From Chelatococcus sambhunathii (lineage in GTDB: Bacteria; Pseudomonadota; Alphaproteobacteria; Rhizobiales; Methylopilaceae), in contig JADBEO010000013.1 of NCBI GenBank assembly GCA_031316315.1, positions 1 through 64,000 of the forward strand: a stretch of 64,000 bases of DNA, given 5' to 3'. The notes beneath the pieces were generated by a model. That model was not told the origin of the DNA. It searched no databases and saw nothing but the letters and a program-made list of their open reading frames with translations. The translations under genes and the position numbers were made by a program. Positions 7,675 through 15,509 of the stretch are shown in pieces. How positions within the stretch are numbered: position 1 is the stretch's first letter; the number at the start of each line of letters is the position of its first letter.

Positions 7675-8718
7675 TCACTCCCGGTTAGAGACCGCCGCCT
7701 CCGCAAATGTCGCCATGCCGCCATGGCAGGCGGCGGCGGCGCGCACGACCGCGACGGCGAGCGCGCCGCCGGACCCCTCGCCGAGCCGCATGCCGAGATC
7801 GAGGATCGGGCGAAGCTCGAGCCGCTCCAGCAGCCGGCCGTGCGCCTTCTCCGCGGAGCGGTGGCCGGCGACGCAGTGATCCAGCGCGCTGGCGTCGAGC
7901 GCGTGCAGGACGGCCGCGGCGGCGGTCGCCACGAAGCCGTCGATCACGACCGGCACGCGCTCGATCCGCGCCGCGATGATCGCGCCTGCGATGGCCGCGA
8001 GCTCGCGGCCGCCGACGCGCCGCAGCGCCTCGAGCGGATCGTCGAGACCGGATCCATGCAGCGCGTGCGCCGCCTCGACCGCGGCGATCTTGCGCTTGAC
8101 CGTGTCGTCGTCGGCGGCGGCGCCCCGCCCGACCCAGTCGCGCGCCTCGCCGCCGAACAGCGCCTGCGACAGCGCCGCGGCCACCGTGGTGTTGCCGATC
8201 CCCATCTCCCCTACCACCAGCAGGTCGACCCCGCCCGCGATCGCCTCCATGCCGTAGGCCATGGTGGCCGCGCATTCGGCCTCGCTCATCGCCGGCGCCT
8301 GCGTGATGTCGGGCGTCGGGCGGTCGCTCGCGAGATCGAACACCTTGAGGCCGATGTCGAAGGTCTTGCAGATCTGGTTGATGGCGGCCCCGCCCTTCGA
8401 GAAGGCGTCGAGCATCTGGCCCGTGACGCTCGCCGGGAAGGGCGAGACGCCCTGCTCCGTCACGCCGTGGGAGCCGGCGAAGATCGCCACCAGGGGCTTT
8501 GCGACCGTGGGACGGGCCTTGCCCTGCCAGCCGGCCAGCCATTCGGAGATCTCCTCCAGCCGTCCGAGCGCGCCGCCGGGCTTGATGAGCTGCGCCTCGC
8601 GCGCCCGCGCCTCCGCCATCGCCGCCTTGTCCGGTCCCGGCAGCCGCGCGAGCAGCGCGCGGATGTCGTCGAAGGGCAGGCCGGTCGGGGAACGGGCGGC
8701 GTCTGGGCGGGGGGACAT
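7675..8718 (-). CDS. cobT: Nicotinate-nucleotide--dimethylbenzimidazole phosphoribosyltransferase
   Basis: CobT makes alpha-ribazole phosphate for the lower ligand of cobalamin. The 347-residue protein has the family's KPLVAIFAGSHGVTEQGVSPFP, GAAINQICKTFD, GEMGIGNTTVAAAL and GGRELAAIAGAIIAARI segments, plus the C-terminal LDLGMRLGEGSGGALA with the catalytic Glu of GEGSG. The ATG at 8718 gives the usual family length; an in-frame start 20 codons upstream is unlikely. It is divergent from cobS, the enzyme that uses its product after dephosphorylation. No cobalamin riboswitch was seen between them. Confidence 0.93.
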   Translation of the reverse strand: MSPRPDAARSPTGLPFDDIRALLARLPGPDKAAMAEARAREAQLIKPGGALGRLEEISEWLAGWQGKARPTVAKPLVAIFAGSHGVTEQGVSPFPASVTGQMLDAFSKGGAAINQICKTFDIGLKVFDLASDRPTPDITQAPAMSEAECAATMAYGMEAIAGGVDLLVVGEMGIGNTTVAAALSQALFGGEARDWVGRGAAADDDTVKRKIAAVEAAHALHGSGLDDPLEALRRVGGRELAAIAGAIIAARIERVPVVIDGFVATAAAAVLHALDASALDHCVAGHRSAEKAHGRLLERLELRPILDLGMRLGEGSGGALAVAVVRAAAACHGGMATFAEAAVSNRE

Positions 8719-9044
8719 GGCGTCTCGCGCGCAATCAATCCGGGCGGCCGGGATAGACCAAGCGAGGAAAGTCGCCAAGCCAGGATGAGGGACGCGAAGA
8801 TTGAACGCCTGAGACCTCTTGTTCCCCTCCCCCTTGCCGGGAGGGGGACACGGACAGCGCTGTTTGCAGAGACCTCGCGAACGGGAGGAGGGGCGGCAGG
8901 CGTCGCGCGTCCGGAACTAAGGACAGCCAATGCGATCCCTTCCGTTGCTCAAGGAAAAGGATCAGACCGATTTCCGCCATGCGGCCTCCCTGGATCGTGT
9001 AGGGACGTCGGACGGCCGATGGATTGGCCGAACACGGAGCCCGC
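8719..9044. other. cobT-cobS divergent intergenic region with palindrome
   Basis: These 326 bases separate the two divergent cobalamin genes and must hold both promoters. A hairpin with arms CCCCTCCC (8824-8831) and GGGAGGGG (8839-8846) is the only clear structure. It resembles the palindrome at 62-84 and is followed by another G/C-rich stretch. No B12-box consensus (GCCACTG) or other riboswitch core was found, and no small ORF is convincing. Confidence 0.5.
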
Positions 9045-9845
9045 GTGAGCGCAGACGCCCCCTCCCCCGAGGCCCGTTCGTCGCCGATCGTCGCCTGCCG
9101 CGACGCCGTCGCCGACGCGGTGCGGTTCTTCACCCGCCTGCCCGTCCCAGCGGGCTGGACCCGCGGGCTGGACGGCCTGAAGGGCGCAGCGGCGGCCAGT
9201 CCTGTCGCCGGCGCGCTCGTCGGGCTGATCGCCGGGGCCGCCCTGACGCTCTCCTTGGCGGCCGGCCTGCCGCCGCCGCCGGCCGCCGTCTTCGCCGCGC
9301 TCGCCGCGACCATGGTGAGCGGCGCGCTGCACCTCGACGGCCTTGCGGACGTCGCCGACGGCCTTGGCGGCGCGACGCGAGAACGACGCCTCGAAATCAT
9401 GCGCGACAGCCGTCTCGGCGCCTTCGGCGGCGCGGCGCTCGCGCTCGCCCTGATGCTGCGCGTGACGCTCGTTTCCGCGCTCGCCGTCCGCCTCGGCGCA
9501 GCCGACGCGACACTGGCGCTCCTCGCGGCCGCCGCCCTGTCGCGCCCCCTCGCCTTCCTGCCGACGCTGCTGCTCAACCCCGCCCGTCCGGACGGGCTCG
9601 GCGCCGGCGCCAGACCCGGCGCGCGCGCCGTCGGCTGCGGGCTCGCGATCGGCGCCGCGCTGGCGCTCGCGGCGACCGGACCTGCGATGGGCGTGGCGGC
9701 GATTGCGCTCGCCGGCGCCGCGGCGGCCGGCGTCATCGCGACCGCGCGCGCCAAGTTCGGCGGCCACACCGGCGACGTCTGCGGCGCAGCGGCGGAGGCG
9801 GCGGAGCTCGCCGCGCTGACGGGGCTTCTCGCGGCCGCGGCCTGA
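9045..9845 (+). CDS. cobS: Adenosylcobinamide-GDP ribazoletransferase
   Basis: CobS joins adenosylcobinamide-GDP to alpha-ribazole, the last step of cobalamin assembly, in the inner membrane. The 266-residue product is strongly hydrophobic with several Ala/Leu-rich helices. It has the family signature [28 protein letters not shown] (metal-binding DGLAD) and [10 protein letters not shown] near residue 130. GTG 9045 is chosen because GGAG lies six bases upstream; a TTG at 9024 is weaker. A C-terminal [10 protein letters not shown] matches the conserved GxTGDxxGA motif. Other cob genes are not in the window. Confidence 0.93.
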   Translation: MSADAPSPEARSSPIVACRDAVADAVRFFTRLPVPAGWTRGLDGLKGAAAASPVAGALVGLIAGAALTLSLAAGLPPPPAAVFAALAATMVSGALHLDGLADVADGLGGATRERRLEIMRDSRLGAFGGAALALALMLRVTLVSALAVRLGAADATLALLAAAALSRPLAFLPTLLLNPARPDGLGAGARPGARAVGCGLAIGAALALAATGPAMGVAAIALAGAAAAGVIATARAKFGGHTGDVCGAAAEAAELAALTGLLAAAA

Positions 9846-9893
9846 CGATCGGTCCGGTTGCGCGGGCCGCGCGAAACGGCCAAATCAACGGCG

Positions 9894-10100
9894 ATGGCCC
9901 GCCCGATCAAAACTCCTTGCGTCCAGGTCTGCGTGATGGACCCCGCCACCGGATGGTGCGAGGGCTGCTACCGCACGCTCGCCGAGATCGGCGGCTGGTC
10001 GCGCTTCTCGGAGGCGGAGCGGGACCGCGTCATCGCCTCGCTCGGCGCGCGCCGCCGCGCCGTCCGAAACGCCCCGCCGCGTCCGGAGACCGCCGAATGA
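9894..10100 (+). CDS. DUF1289 domain protein (small cysteine-rich)
   Basis: A 68-residue protein with the DUF1289 pattern: TPCVQVCVMDPATGWCEGCYRT (four cysteines, likely a metal or Fe-S site) followed by EIGGWSRFSEAERDRV. Length is typical of this widespread proteobacterial family of unknown function. The ATG at 9894 is used instead of an upstream extension. Its TGA overlaps the next ATG in ATGA at 10097-10100, so it is coupled to the small membrane protein gene. Confidence 0.88.
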   Translation: MARPIKTPCVQVCVMDPATGWCEGCYRTLAEIGGWSRFSEAERDRVIASLGARRRAVRNAPPRPETAE

Positions 10101-10390
10101 GCCGCACCGCCAGCATCCTCGTCGCGCTGATCCTGGCGACGATCCTCGTCTTCGTGATCGCGGACCTCGCAGGCGGCCTGGGCGGCTTCCCCAATGAGAA
10201 GTGGGCTGCGGCGATCGCCATGATCGCGCTTGCGGTCTGGATCGGCCCCGGCGCCCTGCGGCGCTATGTCGGCAATCCGGGCGGCGCGCTATCCGCCTTC
10301 GCGATCTGGCTCGGCGTCGCGGTCGCCGTTGCGCTGCTCTACGTCTACGGCAAGGATTTTCTGGTCTCGATCGGCGTCAACGTGCCTTGA
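10097..10390 (+). CDS. Small membrane protein, possibly truncated aspartic-protease relative
   Basis: A 97-residue protein starting MSRTASILVALILATILVF, with about three membrane segments and ending ALLYVYGKDFLVSIGVNVP. It overlaps the DUF1289 stop by 4 bp. In many Hyphomicrobiales the gene after DUF1289 encodes a TIGR02281-type clan AA aspartic protease whose N-terminal membrane module looks like this one. Here the protease domain is absent, so this may be the N-terminal remnant of such a gene (inference from recalled gene order, not tested). A diverged copy of its last 75 nt lies at 12,394-12,468. Confidence 0.6.
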   Translation: MSRTASILVALILATILVFVIADLAGGLGGFPNEKWAAAIAMIALAVWIGPGALRRYVGNPGGALSAFAIWLGVAVAVALLYVYGKDFLVSIGVNVP

Positions 10391-10451
10391 GCAGGGCCGG
10401 CTCCGCCTGAAACTTTTCCGGCGCCGACGCAGGCCGATTCCGAACGCCGCG

Positions 10452-11342
10452 TCATTCCGCGAGGAAAGCGGCCAACTCGTCCGCCGTTCCGCCGGGGAAC
10501 GCCTGCTTCAGATGGTCGAGGAAGGCCGAGACGCGCGCGCTGAGCAGGCGGCGCGTCGGATAGAGGGCCCAAAGCGCGATATCGGGAGCATCCACGTCGC
10601 CCCAGTGCGCCAGCCGTCCGGCGGCCAGATCGCGGCCGACCATGGAGATTGGCAGACGCCCCGCGCCGACGCCGGCTCGAACGGCGTCGCGGACCATGAC
10701 GAGCGACGACAGGCTGAGAACCGGCTCGACCCGGATCAAAGACGGGCCGGACGGCGTCTTCACCCGCCAGGCCGCGCCATCGCCGCTTCCGCGCACCACC
10801 GCCGGAACGGGCGCGCCCTCGGCCGGCCGAGCGAACTCGGGACTCGCCACCACCACCAGCCGGTCGCGCAGGAAGGCGCGCCCGACCAGGCTGTCGTCAG
10901 GGTCGGGATTCACCCGGATGACCAGGTCGTATCCCTCCTCGATCATGTCGACCGTCCGGTCTTCCGTCGTGACCTCGAGACGGACGTTCGGGTATTTGAG
11001 CGCGAAGCCCGCCGCGAGCCTTCCCATCGCGGTCTGAGAAAACAGCAGAGGGGCGCTGATCCGGAGCCGGCCGCGCACCTGGCCGCCCCCGGAAGCGATG
11101 GCTGCGGTGGTTTCCCCGAGTTCGGTGAGAAGCGCGCCGACTCGCTCGAACAGCGCCCGCCCTTCCTCCGTCAGCTTCAGGTCACGGGCCCCGCGCTCAA
11201 ACAGGCGCAGGCCCAGACTGGCTTCCAGCTCCGCCACCCGGCGCGACAGGGTCGCTTTCGGTCGACCGGCGGCGCGCGCGGCCCTGCCGATCCCGCCATG
11301 GCGGGCGACGAGGGTGAAGTCGGCGAGGGCGAGCAGATCCAT
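10452..11342 (-). CDS. LysR-family transcriptional regulator
   Basis: A 296-residue LTTR. The winged helix-turn-helix is at residues 1-60 (LLALADFTLVARHGGIGRAARAAGRPKATLSRRVAELEASLG), followed by the linker helix and a LysR effector domain (SAPLLFSQTAMGRLAAGFALKYPNVRLEV). The ATG at 11342 gives the standard N terminus. It is divergent from an NmrA-like oxidoreductase gene 107 bp away, the normal arrangement for an LTTR and its target. The intervening bases should contain its T-N11-A type operator, which was not assigned. Confidence 0.9.
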   Translation of the reverse strand: MDLLALADFTLVARHGGIGRAARAAGRPKATLSRRVAELEASLGLRLFERGARDLKLTEEGRALFERVGALLTELGETTAAIASGGGQVRGRLRISAPLLFSQTAMGRLAAGFALKYPNVRLEVTTEDRTVDMIEEGYDLVIRVNPDPDDSLVGRAFLRDRLVVVASPEFARPAEGAPVPAVVRGSGDGAAWRVKTPSGPSLIRVEPVLSLSSLVMVRDAVRAGVGAGRLPISMVGRDLAAGRLAHWGDVDAPDIALWALYPTRRLLSARVSAFLDHLKQAFPGGTADELAAFLAE

Positions 11343-11449
11343 ATCGTTCCACCAGCGAGACGGTACGTCCAATTATGGCGGCTATCGGCGCGAAAGTGGA
11401 TCGCTAACTTCAGGGACAGCCAACCGGCTCAACTTAAGGAGCGATCTCA

Positions 11450-12328
11450 ATGACCATCCTCGTCACCGGCGCCACAGGTCGTGTCGGCCGCCATGTCGTC
11501 GAACAGCTCGTCAAGCGCGGCGCGGCCGTGCGCGTCCTCACCCGCGATCCCGCGAAGGCCAGCTTTCCGGCGGGTGTCGAGGTCGTGCGCGGCGACCTTC
11601 TCGACCTCGAGGCGCTGCGCAGCGCCTTCGCCGGCGTCCGCACGCTGTTCCTGCTGAACGCGGTCACGGGCGACGAATTCACCCAGGCGATCATCACGCT
11701 GAACGTCGCCCGCGAATCAGGCGTCGACCGCGTCGTCTACCTGTCGGTCTTCAACGCCGACCGCGCTGTGAACGTGCCGCATTTCGCGGTGAAGTCCGGC
11801 GCCGAACGCATGCTTCAGCAGATGGGTTTCGGCGCCACGATCCTGCGTCCGTCCTACTTCATCGACAACGAGGTCATGATCAAGGACGTCGTCCTGAAGC
11901 ACAGCGTCTACCCGGTGCCGATCGGCGGCAAGGGCGTCGCCATGGTCGACGCGCGCGACATCGCAGAGGTGGCGGCGATCGAGCTGATCCGCCGCGACCA
12001 GGCGCCGGGCGAGCTACCGGTCGAGACGATCAACCTCGTCGGTCCCGACACGCTCACCGGCGCGGATGTGGCCGCGATCTGGTCCGACGTCCTCGATCGC
12101 CCCGTCGCCTATGGCGGCGACGATCCGAGCGGGTTCGAACAGAACATGGCCGCCTTCATGCCGAAGTGGATGGCCTACGAGATGCGCCTGATGGCCGAAC
12201 GCTACGTCAGCGACGGCATGATCCCGGAGCCGGGAGACGTCGAGCGGCTGACCGGCCTTCTCGGGCGGCCGCTGCATAGCTACCGGGATTTCGCAGCGAC
12301 GGTCGCACGGTCGCACACGGAGGCCTGA
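11450..12328 (+). CDS. NmrA-like NAD(P)-binding atypical SDR protein
   Basis: A 292-residue Rossmann protein. The nucleotide-binding loop TGATGRVGRHV is at residues 6-16, and RVLTRDPAK (residues 26-34) would read the NADP 2'-phosphate. The fold continues to about residue 230 (VDARDIAEVAAIELI), in the atypical SDR family of NmrA and quinone-reductase-like proteins. A typical AGGAG-like sequence (aaggagcg) precedes the ATG. It is likely regulated by the divergent LysR gene. Substrate unknown. Confidence 0.87.
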   Translation: MTILVTGATGRVGRHVVEQLVKRGAAVRVLTRDPAKASFPAGVEVVRGDLLDLEALRSAFAGVRTLFLLNAVTGDEFTQAIITLNVARESGVDRVVYLSVFNADRAVNVPHFAVKSGAERMLQQMGFGATILRPSYFIDNEVMIKDVVLKHSVYPVPIGGKGVAMVDARDIAEVAAIELIRRDQAPGELPVETINLVGPDTLTGADVAAIWSDVLDRPVAYGGDDPSGFEQNMAAFMPKWMAYEMRLMAERYVSDGMIPEPGDVERLTGLLGRPLHSYRDFAATVARSHTEA

Positions 12329-12393
12329 GCGGCCGGTCCTGGATGTTCTCGGCGCCTGGAAGCCGGCCGCGATGCTTGCCACGGCATGTCGAC

Positions 12394-12468
12394 CTCGCGG
12401 CAACCGTCGCGCTGCTGTACGTCTACGAGAAGAACCTTCCGGTCTCGATCGGCGTCAATGCGCCTTGA
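12394..12468 (+). pseudogene. Duplicated 3' fragment of the small membrane protein gene
   Basis: These 75 bases align without gaps to 10,316-10,390, the 3' end of the small membrane protein gene; about 61 of 75 positions are identical by eye. The fragment reads ATVALLYVYEKNLPVSIGVNAP-stop, against AVAVALLYVYGKDFLVSIGVNVP-stop. No upstream coding part is visible, so it is a gene remnant. The two copies bracket the LysR/NmrA pair as direct repeats, suggesting that the pair arrived by insertion or by a duplication and deletion. Confidence 0.75.
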
Positions 12469-12517
12469 CCGCCGCCGGACGGTTTTCGCCGTCGCTTTCC
12501 CCGTCAGGGAGCGTGAA

Positions 12518-13417
12518 TTGCCCTGCCCTTTCTGCGGATCGTCGGACGGCTTCGACCGCGCCGCCTACGCCAACAGCGGCGCGCACCGCCATGCGAGCTT
12601 CGACGGCCTCGAGCTTCTCGGCTGCCGGTCGTGCCGATCGGCCTGGGTGGAGACGCCCCCGAGCGACGTCGCGCTGATCGATTACTACTCGACCTCCTAC
12701 CGGCCCGGCCGCATGGCGCCGGTGCAGGAGGACAAGTGGCCCCACTCGGACACGCGCGTGCTCAGCCTGCTCACGCTCGCCCGCCTGTTCTACGAGGTCC
12801 GGCCGGGCGACCTGTTCGTGGACGTCGGTCCCGGCAACGGTTCGGCGCTGAGCGTCGCTCCTTACCTCCTGTCCGCGCCGCGGCGCGCCTGCATCGAGTT
12901 CAACGCCGAGTCGATCGCCTATTTCCGCAGGCATGTCCCGGACATCGTCGTCGCGCCGGACGTCGCGACGTTGGCCGCGACATTCGGCGAAGGCTCGGCC
13001 GCACTGATCTATTCGGCGCACTGCTACGAGCATTTCACGCCGGTGGGGCTCGCGCAGCACCTCGCGGAGATACGGCGGCTCATCCGGCCGGACGGCGCGC
13101 TCGTCGTTGAAGTGCCGTTCGCCGAGTTCGGGAAGATCGCCAAGGCGGACTTCCACACGCCGCATTTGCTGTTCTTCTCGAAGGAGGGCTTGGCGGCGAC
13201 GCTGCGCCGGGCCGGGTTCGAGCCGCGGCTTTGCGTCGATGTCGTCGGCCGCGTAGTGAGCCGGCCCCACCTCGACGCGCTCTTCAAGGAAGAACCGGAG
13301 GCGAAGAAGCTGCAGAACGTCTTCCGAGCGCTCAATTCCGGCGATTTTATCCACCGCGACGTCGATCCGTCGGAAGCGCACGGCTTCGTCCTGAAATGCG
13401 TGGCGACGCCGGCCTGA
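12518..13417 (+). CDS. Class I SAM-dependent methyltransferase with N-terminal zinc ribbon
   Basis: A 299-residue protein. It starts with CPFCGSSDGF...LGCRSCRSAW, a four-cysteine zinc ribbon, then a Rossmann methyltransferase domain with motif I DVGPGNGSALS (about residue 107) and the post-I acid in ACIEFNAESI. ALIYSAHCYEHF and LIRPDGALVVEVP are typical of Methyltransf_11/23. The TTG at 12518 has AGGGAG seven bases upstream and gives a clean start. An ATG at 12458 lies inside the pseudogene fragment and has no Shine-Dalgarno. This build resembles sugar or small-molecule C-methyltransferases; substrate unknown. Confidence 0.78.
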   Translation: MPCPFCGSSDGFDRAAYANSGAHRHASFDGLELLGCRSCRSAWVETPPSDVALIDYYSTSYRPGRMAPVQEDKWPHSDTRVLSLLTLARLFYEVRPGDLFVDVGPGNGSALSVAPYLLSAPRRACIEFNAESIAYFRRHVPDIVVAPDVATLAATFGEGSAALIYSAHCYEHFTPVGLAQHLAEIRRLIRPDGALVVEVPFAEFGKIAKADFHTPHLLFFSKEGLAATLRRAGFEPRLCVDVVGRVVSRPHLDALFKEEPEAKKLQNVFRALNSGDFIHRDVDPSEAHGFVLKCVATPA

Positions 13418-13438
13418 GCCGAACGTACCGGCGCCGGC

Positions 13439-14281
13439 TCACCGCCAGATGAAGCCGATCAGGAAGTGCGCCGACACCGCGGCGAGGAACAGGCCGAAGC
13501 CGACCTCCAGCTTTCGCTTCGTCAGCCCGTGCGCGAGCCGCACGCCGATCGGCGCGACCAGGGTCGAAACCGGCGCCATCAGCGCGATCCCGATCAGCGA
13601 GACGAAGCCGAGCGACAACGGCGGCAGCTCGGCCTGATGCGGCAGGCCGGCGATCACGAAGGAGATCGCGCCGGGGATGGAGATGATCGCCCCGAGCCCG
13701 GCCGAGGTCGCGATCGCCTGATGGATCGGCCGGTTGTGCAGCGTCATGATCAGGCTGCCATAGGTGCCGCCGCCGATCCCCATCAGCGCCGAGATGACGC
13801 CGATGAAGAGGCCGTAACCGGTCATTCCGACGGCCCCCGGAAGCTCGTCCGAGATCGTCCAGCTCGCCTTGGCGAACAGCAGGCGCAGGGACATGAACAG
13901 CGCGAAGGCCGCGAAGATGCCCTTCAGCCATTCGGAGCGGAACAGCGACGCCGCCGCCGCGCCGATGACGCAGCCGACGACGACGCCGGGCGCCCAGGCC
14001 CTCAGCACGCTCATGTCGACCGCGCCGCGCGCGCGGTGGGCTTGAAGCGAGCGGATGGAGGTGGGGATGATGATCGCGAGCGACGTGCCGACCGCGAGCT
14101 GCATCTCAAAACCCTTGGCGGCGCCGAGATGTTCGAACAGCGACGCGAGGACCGGCACGATCACCGCGCCGCCGCCGACGCCGAACAGGCCGGCGAGCAC
14201 GCCGGTGATGACGCCGGCGACGAGCAGGCCTGCGCCGAGCGACATGAGTTCGCCGACCGGCAGCGACGCGAACAGGTCCAT
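13439..14281 (-). CDS. Sulfite exporter TauE/SafE family permease
   Basis: A 280-residue polytopic inner-membrane protein of the TauE/SafE (DUF81) family. It has the N-terminal GLFGVGGGAVIVPVL and the internal repeat version LMGIGGGTYGSLIMTLHNRPIHQAIATSAG, both with glycine-rich GxGGG signatures, plus about eight hydrophobic helices. The family exports sulfite, sulfoacetate or other organosulfur anions; specificity cannot be read here. It stands alone between the methyltransferase (convergent) and dusA. Confidence 0.88.
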   Translation of the reverse strand: MDLFASLPVGELMSLGAGLLVAGVITGVLAGLFGVGGGAVIVPVLASLFEHLGAAKGFEMQLAVGTSLAIIIPTSIRSLQAHRARGAVDMSVLRAWAPGVVVGCVIGAAAASLFRSEWLKGIFAAFALFMSLRLLFAKASWTISDELPGAVGMTGYGLFIGVISALMGIGGGTYGSLIMTLHNRPIHQAIATSAGLGAIISIPGAISFVIAGLPHQAELPPLSLGFVSLIGIALMAPVSTLVAPIGVRLAHGLTKRKLEVGFGLFLAAVSAHFLIGFIWR

Positions 14282-14319
14282 GCGGGATTTGGCTCCGGGG
14301 GGGAGCGGCGGGACGGCTC

Positions 14320-15360
14320 TCAGGCCGCGGCGGCTTCGCCTGCGACAAAACCCCGATCGCCGATCAGGTCAAGCGCGCGCGACAGCACGTCCAATCCTGC
14401 GGATTCGCGCGGCGCCTGTTCGCTCAGCAGCCGCCGGAACGCGCGCGCCCCCGGCCGGCCGGGGAACAGGCCGAGCATGTGGCGGGTGAAGTTCGACAGC
14501 CGCCCGCCCCGCGCAAGATGCGCCGCGATCGCGGGGTAAAGGCTCTCGACGGCCGCGCGGGCGGTGTCGTGCGGAGGCGCCGCGCCGAAGATCTCGGCGT
14601 CGACCCGCATCAGCAGCTCCGGATTCTGATAGGCGGCGCGGCCGAGCATCACCCCGTCGAGCGCGACGCCCTCGCGCGGCTCGAGCAGCGCCTTCGCCTG
14701 GTCGAAATCCGTAATCCCGCCATTGAGCGACACGGGCGTATTCGGCAGCCGCGCCTTGAGGCGGAACACCCGGCCGTAGTCGAGCGGCGGCACGTCCCGG
14801 TTCTCCTTGGGGCTCAGGCCCTTCAGCCAGGCCTTGCGGGCGTGGACGATGAGGCCGTCGCAGCCTTCCGCCACCACGAGGTCGGCCAGCCGGTCGAGCG
14901 CCTGCTCGGGGTTCTGATCGTCGATCCCGATGCGGCACTTCACGGTGATGGGGACGTCGACCGCCCGCTTCATCGCGGCGACAGAGGCCGCCACCCTCTC
15001 CGGCTCGGCCATCAGGCAGGCGCCGAAGCGGCCGTCCTGCACGCGGTCCGAAGGACAGCCGACATTGAGGTTGATTTCCGCATAGCCCAGATCGGCGCAG
15101 ATGCGCGCGGCCTCGGCGAGTTCCTGCGGCTCCGACCCGCCGAGCTGGACAGCGAGCGGCTGCTCCTCGGGCGAGAAGCCCAGCAGCCGCTCGCGCGGGC
15201 CGAAGCGCACGGCGCCCGTGGTGACCATCTCGGTGTAGAGCAGCGCGCGGGCCGTCAGCGCCCGGTGGAACAGCCGGCAGCGCCGGTCGGTCCAGTCCAT
15301 CATGGGCGCGACGGAAAAGCGGCGTGGGTGATGCGCTGTGGGGCTCAAGGTCGGAAACAT
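14320..15360 (-). CDS. dusA: tRNA-dihydrouridine(20/20a) synthase DusA
   Basis: DusA reduces uridine at tRNA D-loop positions 20/20a with NADPH and FMN. The 346-residue protein has FSVAPMMDWTDRRCRLFHR, the catalytic-cysteine motif INLNVGCPSDRVQDGRFGACLM, VKCRIGIDD, the HARKAWLKGLSPKENR loop typical of DusA, and NGGI and GVMLGRAAYQNP FMN-phosphate segments. These features together distinguish DusA from DusB/C. Single gene, normal length. Confidence 0.95.
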   Translation of the reverse strand: MFPTLSPTAHHPRRFSVAPMMDWTDRRCRLFHRALTARALLYTEMVTTGAVRFGPRERLLGFSPEEQPLAVQLGGSEPQELAEAARICADLGYAEINLNVGCPSDRVQDGRFGACLMAEPERVAASVAAMKRAVDVPITVKCRIGIDDQNPEQALDRLADLVVAEGCDGLIVHARKAWLKGLSPKENRDVPPLDYGRVFRLKARLPNTPVSLNGGITDFDQAKALLEPREGVALDGVMLGRAAYQNPELLMRVDAEIFGAAPPHDTARAAVESLYPAIAAHLARGGRLSNFTRHMLGLFPGRPGARAFRRLLSEQAPRESAGLDVLSRALDLIGDRGFVAGEAAAA

Positions 15361-15509
15361 GTCGGCTGTTCGAGCTTTATACGTGAAAGGCCTTCGCGAC
15401 TAAAGCCTTCAAGATTGAGCCCCTGAGACAGACGGTCCGCTTGCCATCACGCGGTTGCGAGGCCATTAGGCGTCGCCGGGCGGCGTCGAATTGCGGAGCA
15501 TGCGTATCG

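Noticed and set aside
6212-7678. 488-codon minus-strand frame over the histidine kinase gene
   Set aside because: The plus strand has all H, N, G1 and G2 boxes of a kinase; the minus frame is His/Arg/Gly-rich shadow sequence.
8719-9044. Cobalamin riboswitch between cobT and cobS
   Set aside because: No B12-box consensus or multi-stem core was seen; only one GC hairpin without the conserved bases.
12386-12517. Upstream extension of the methyltransferase to 12,386 or 12,458
   Set aside because: It would read through the duplicated gene fragment in another frame and lacks a ribosome site, whereas TTG 12,518 has AGGGAG at proper spacing.
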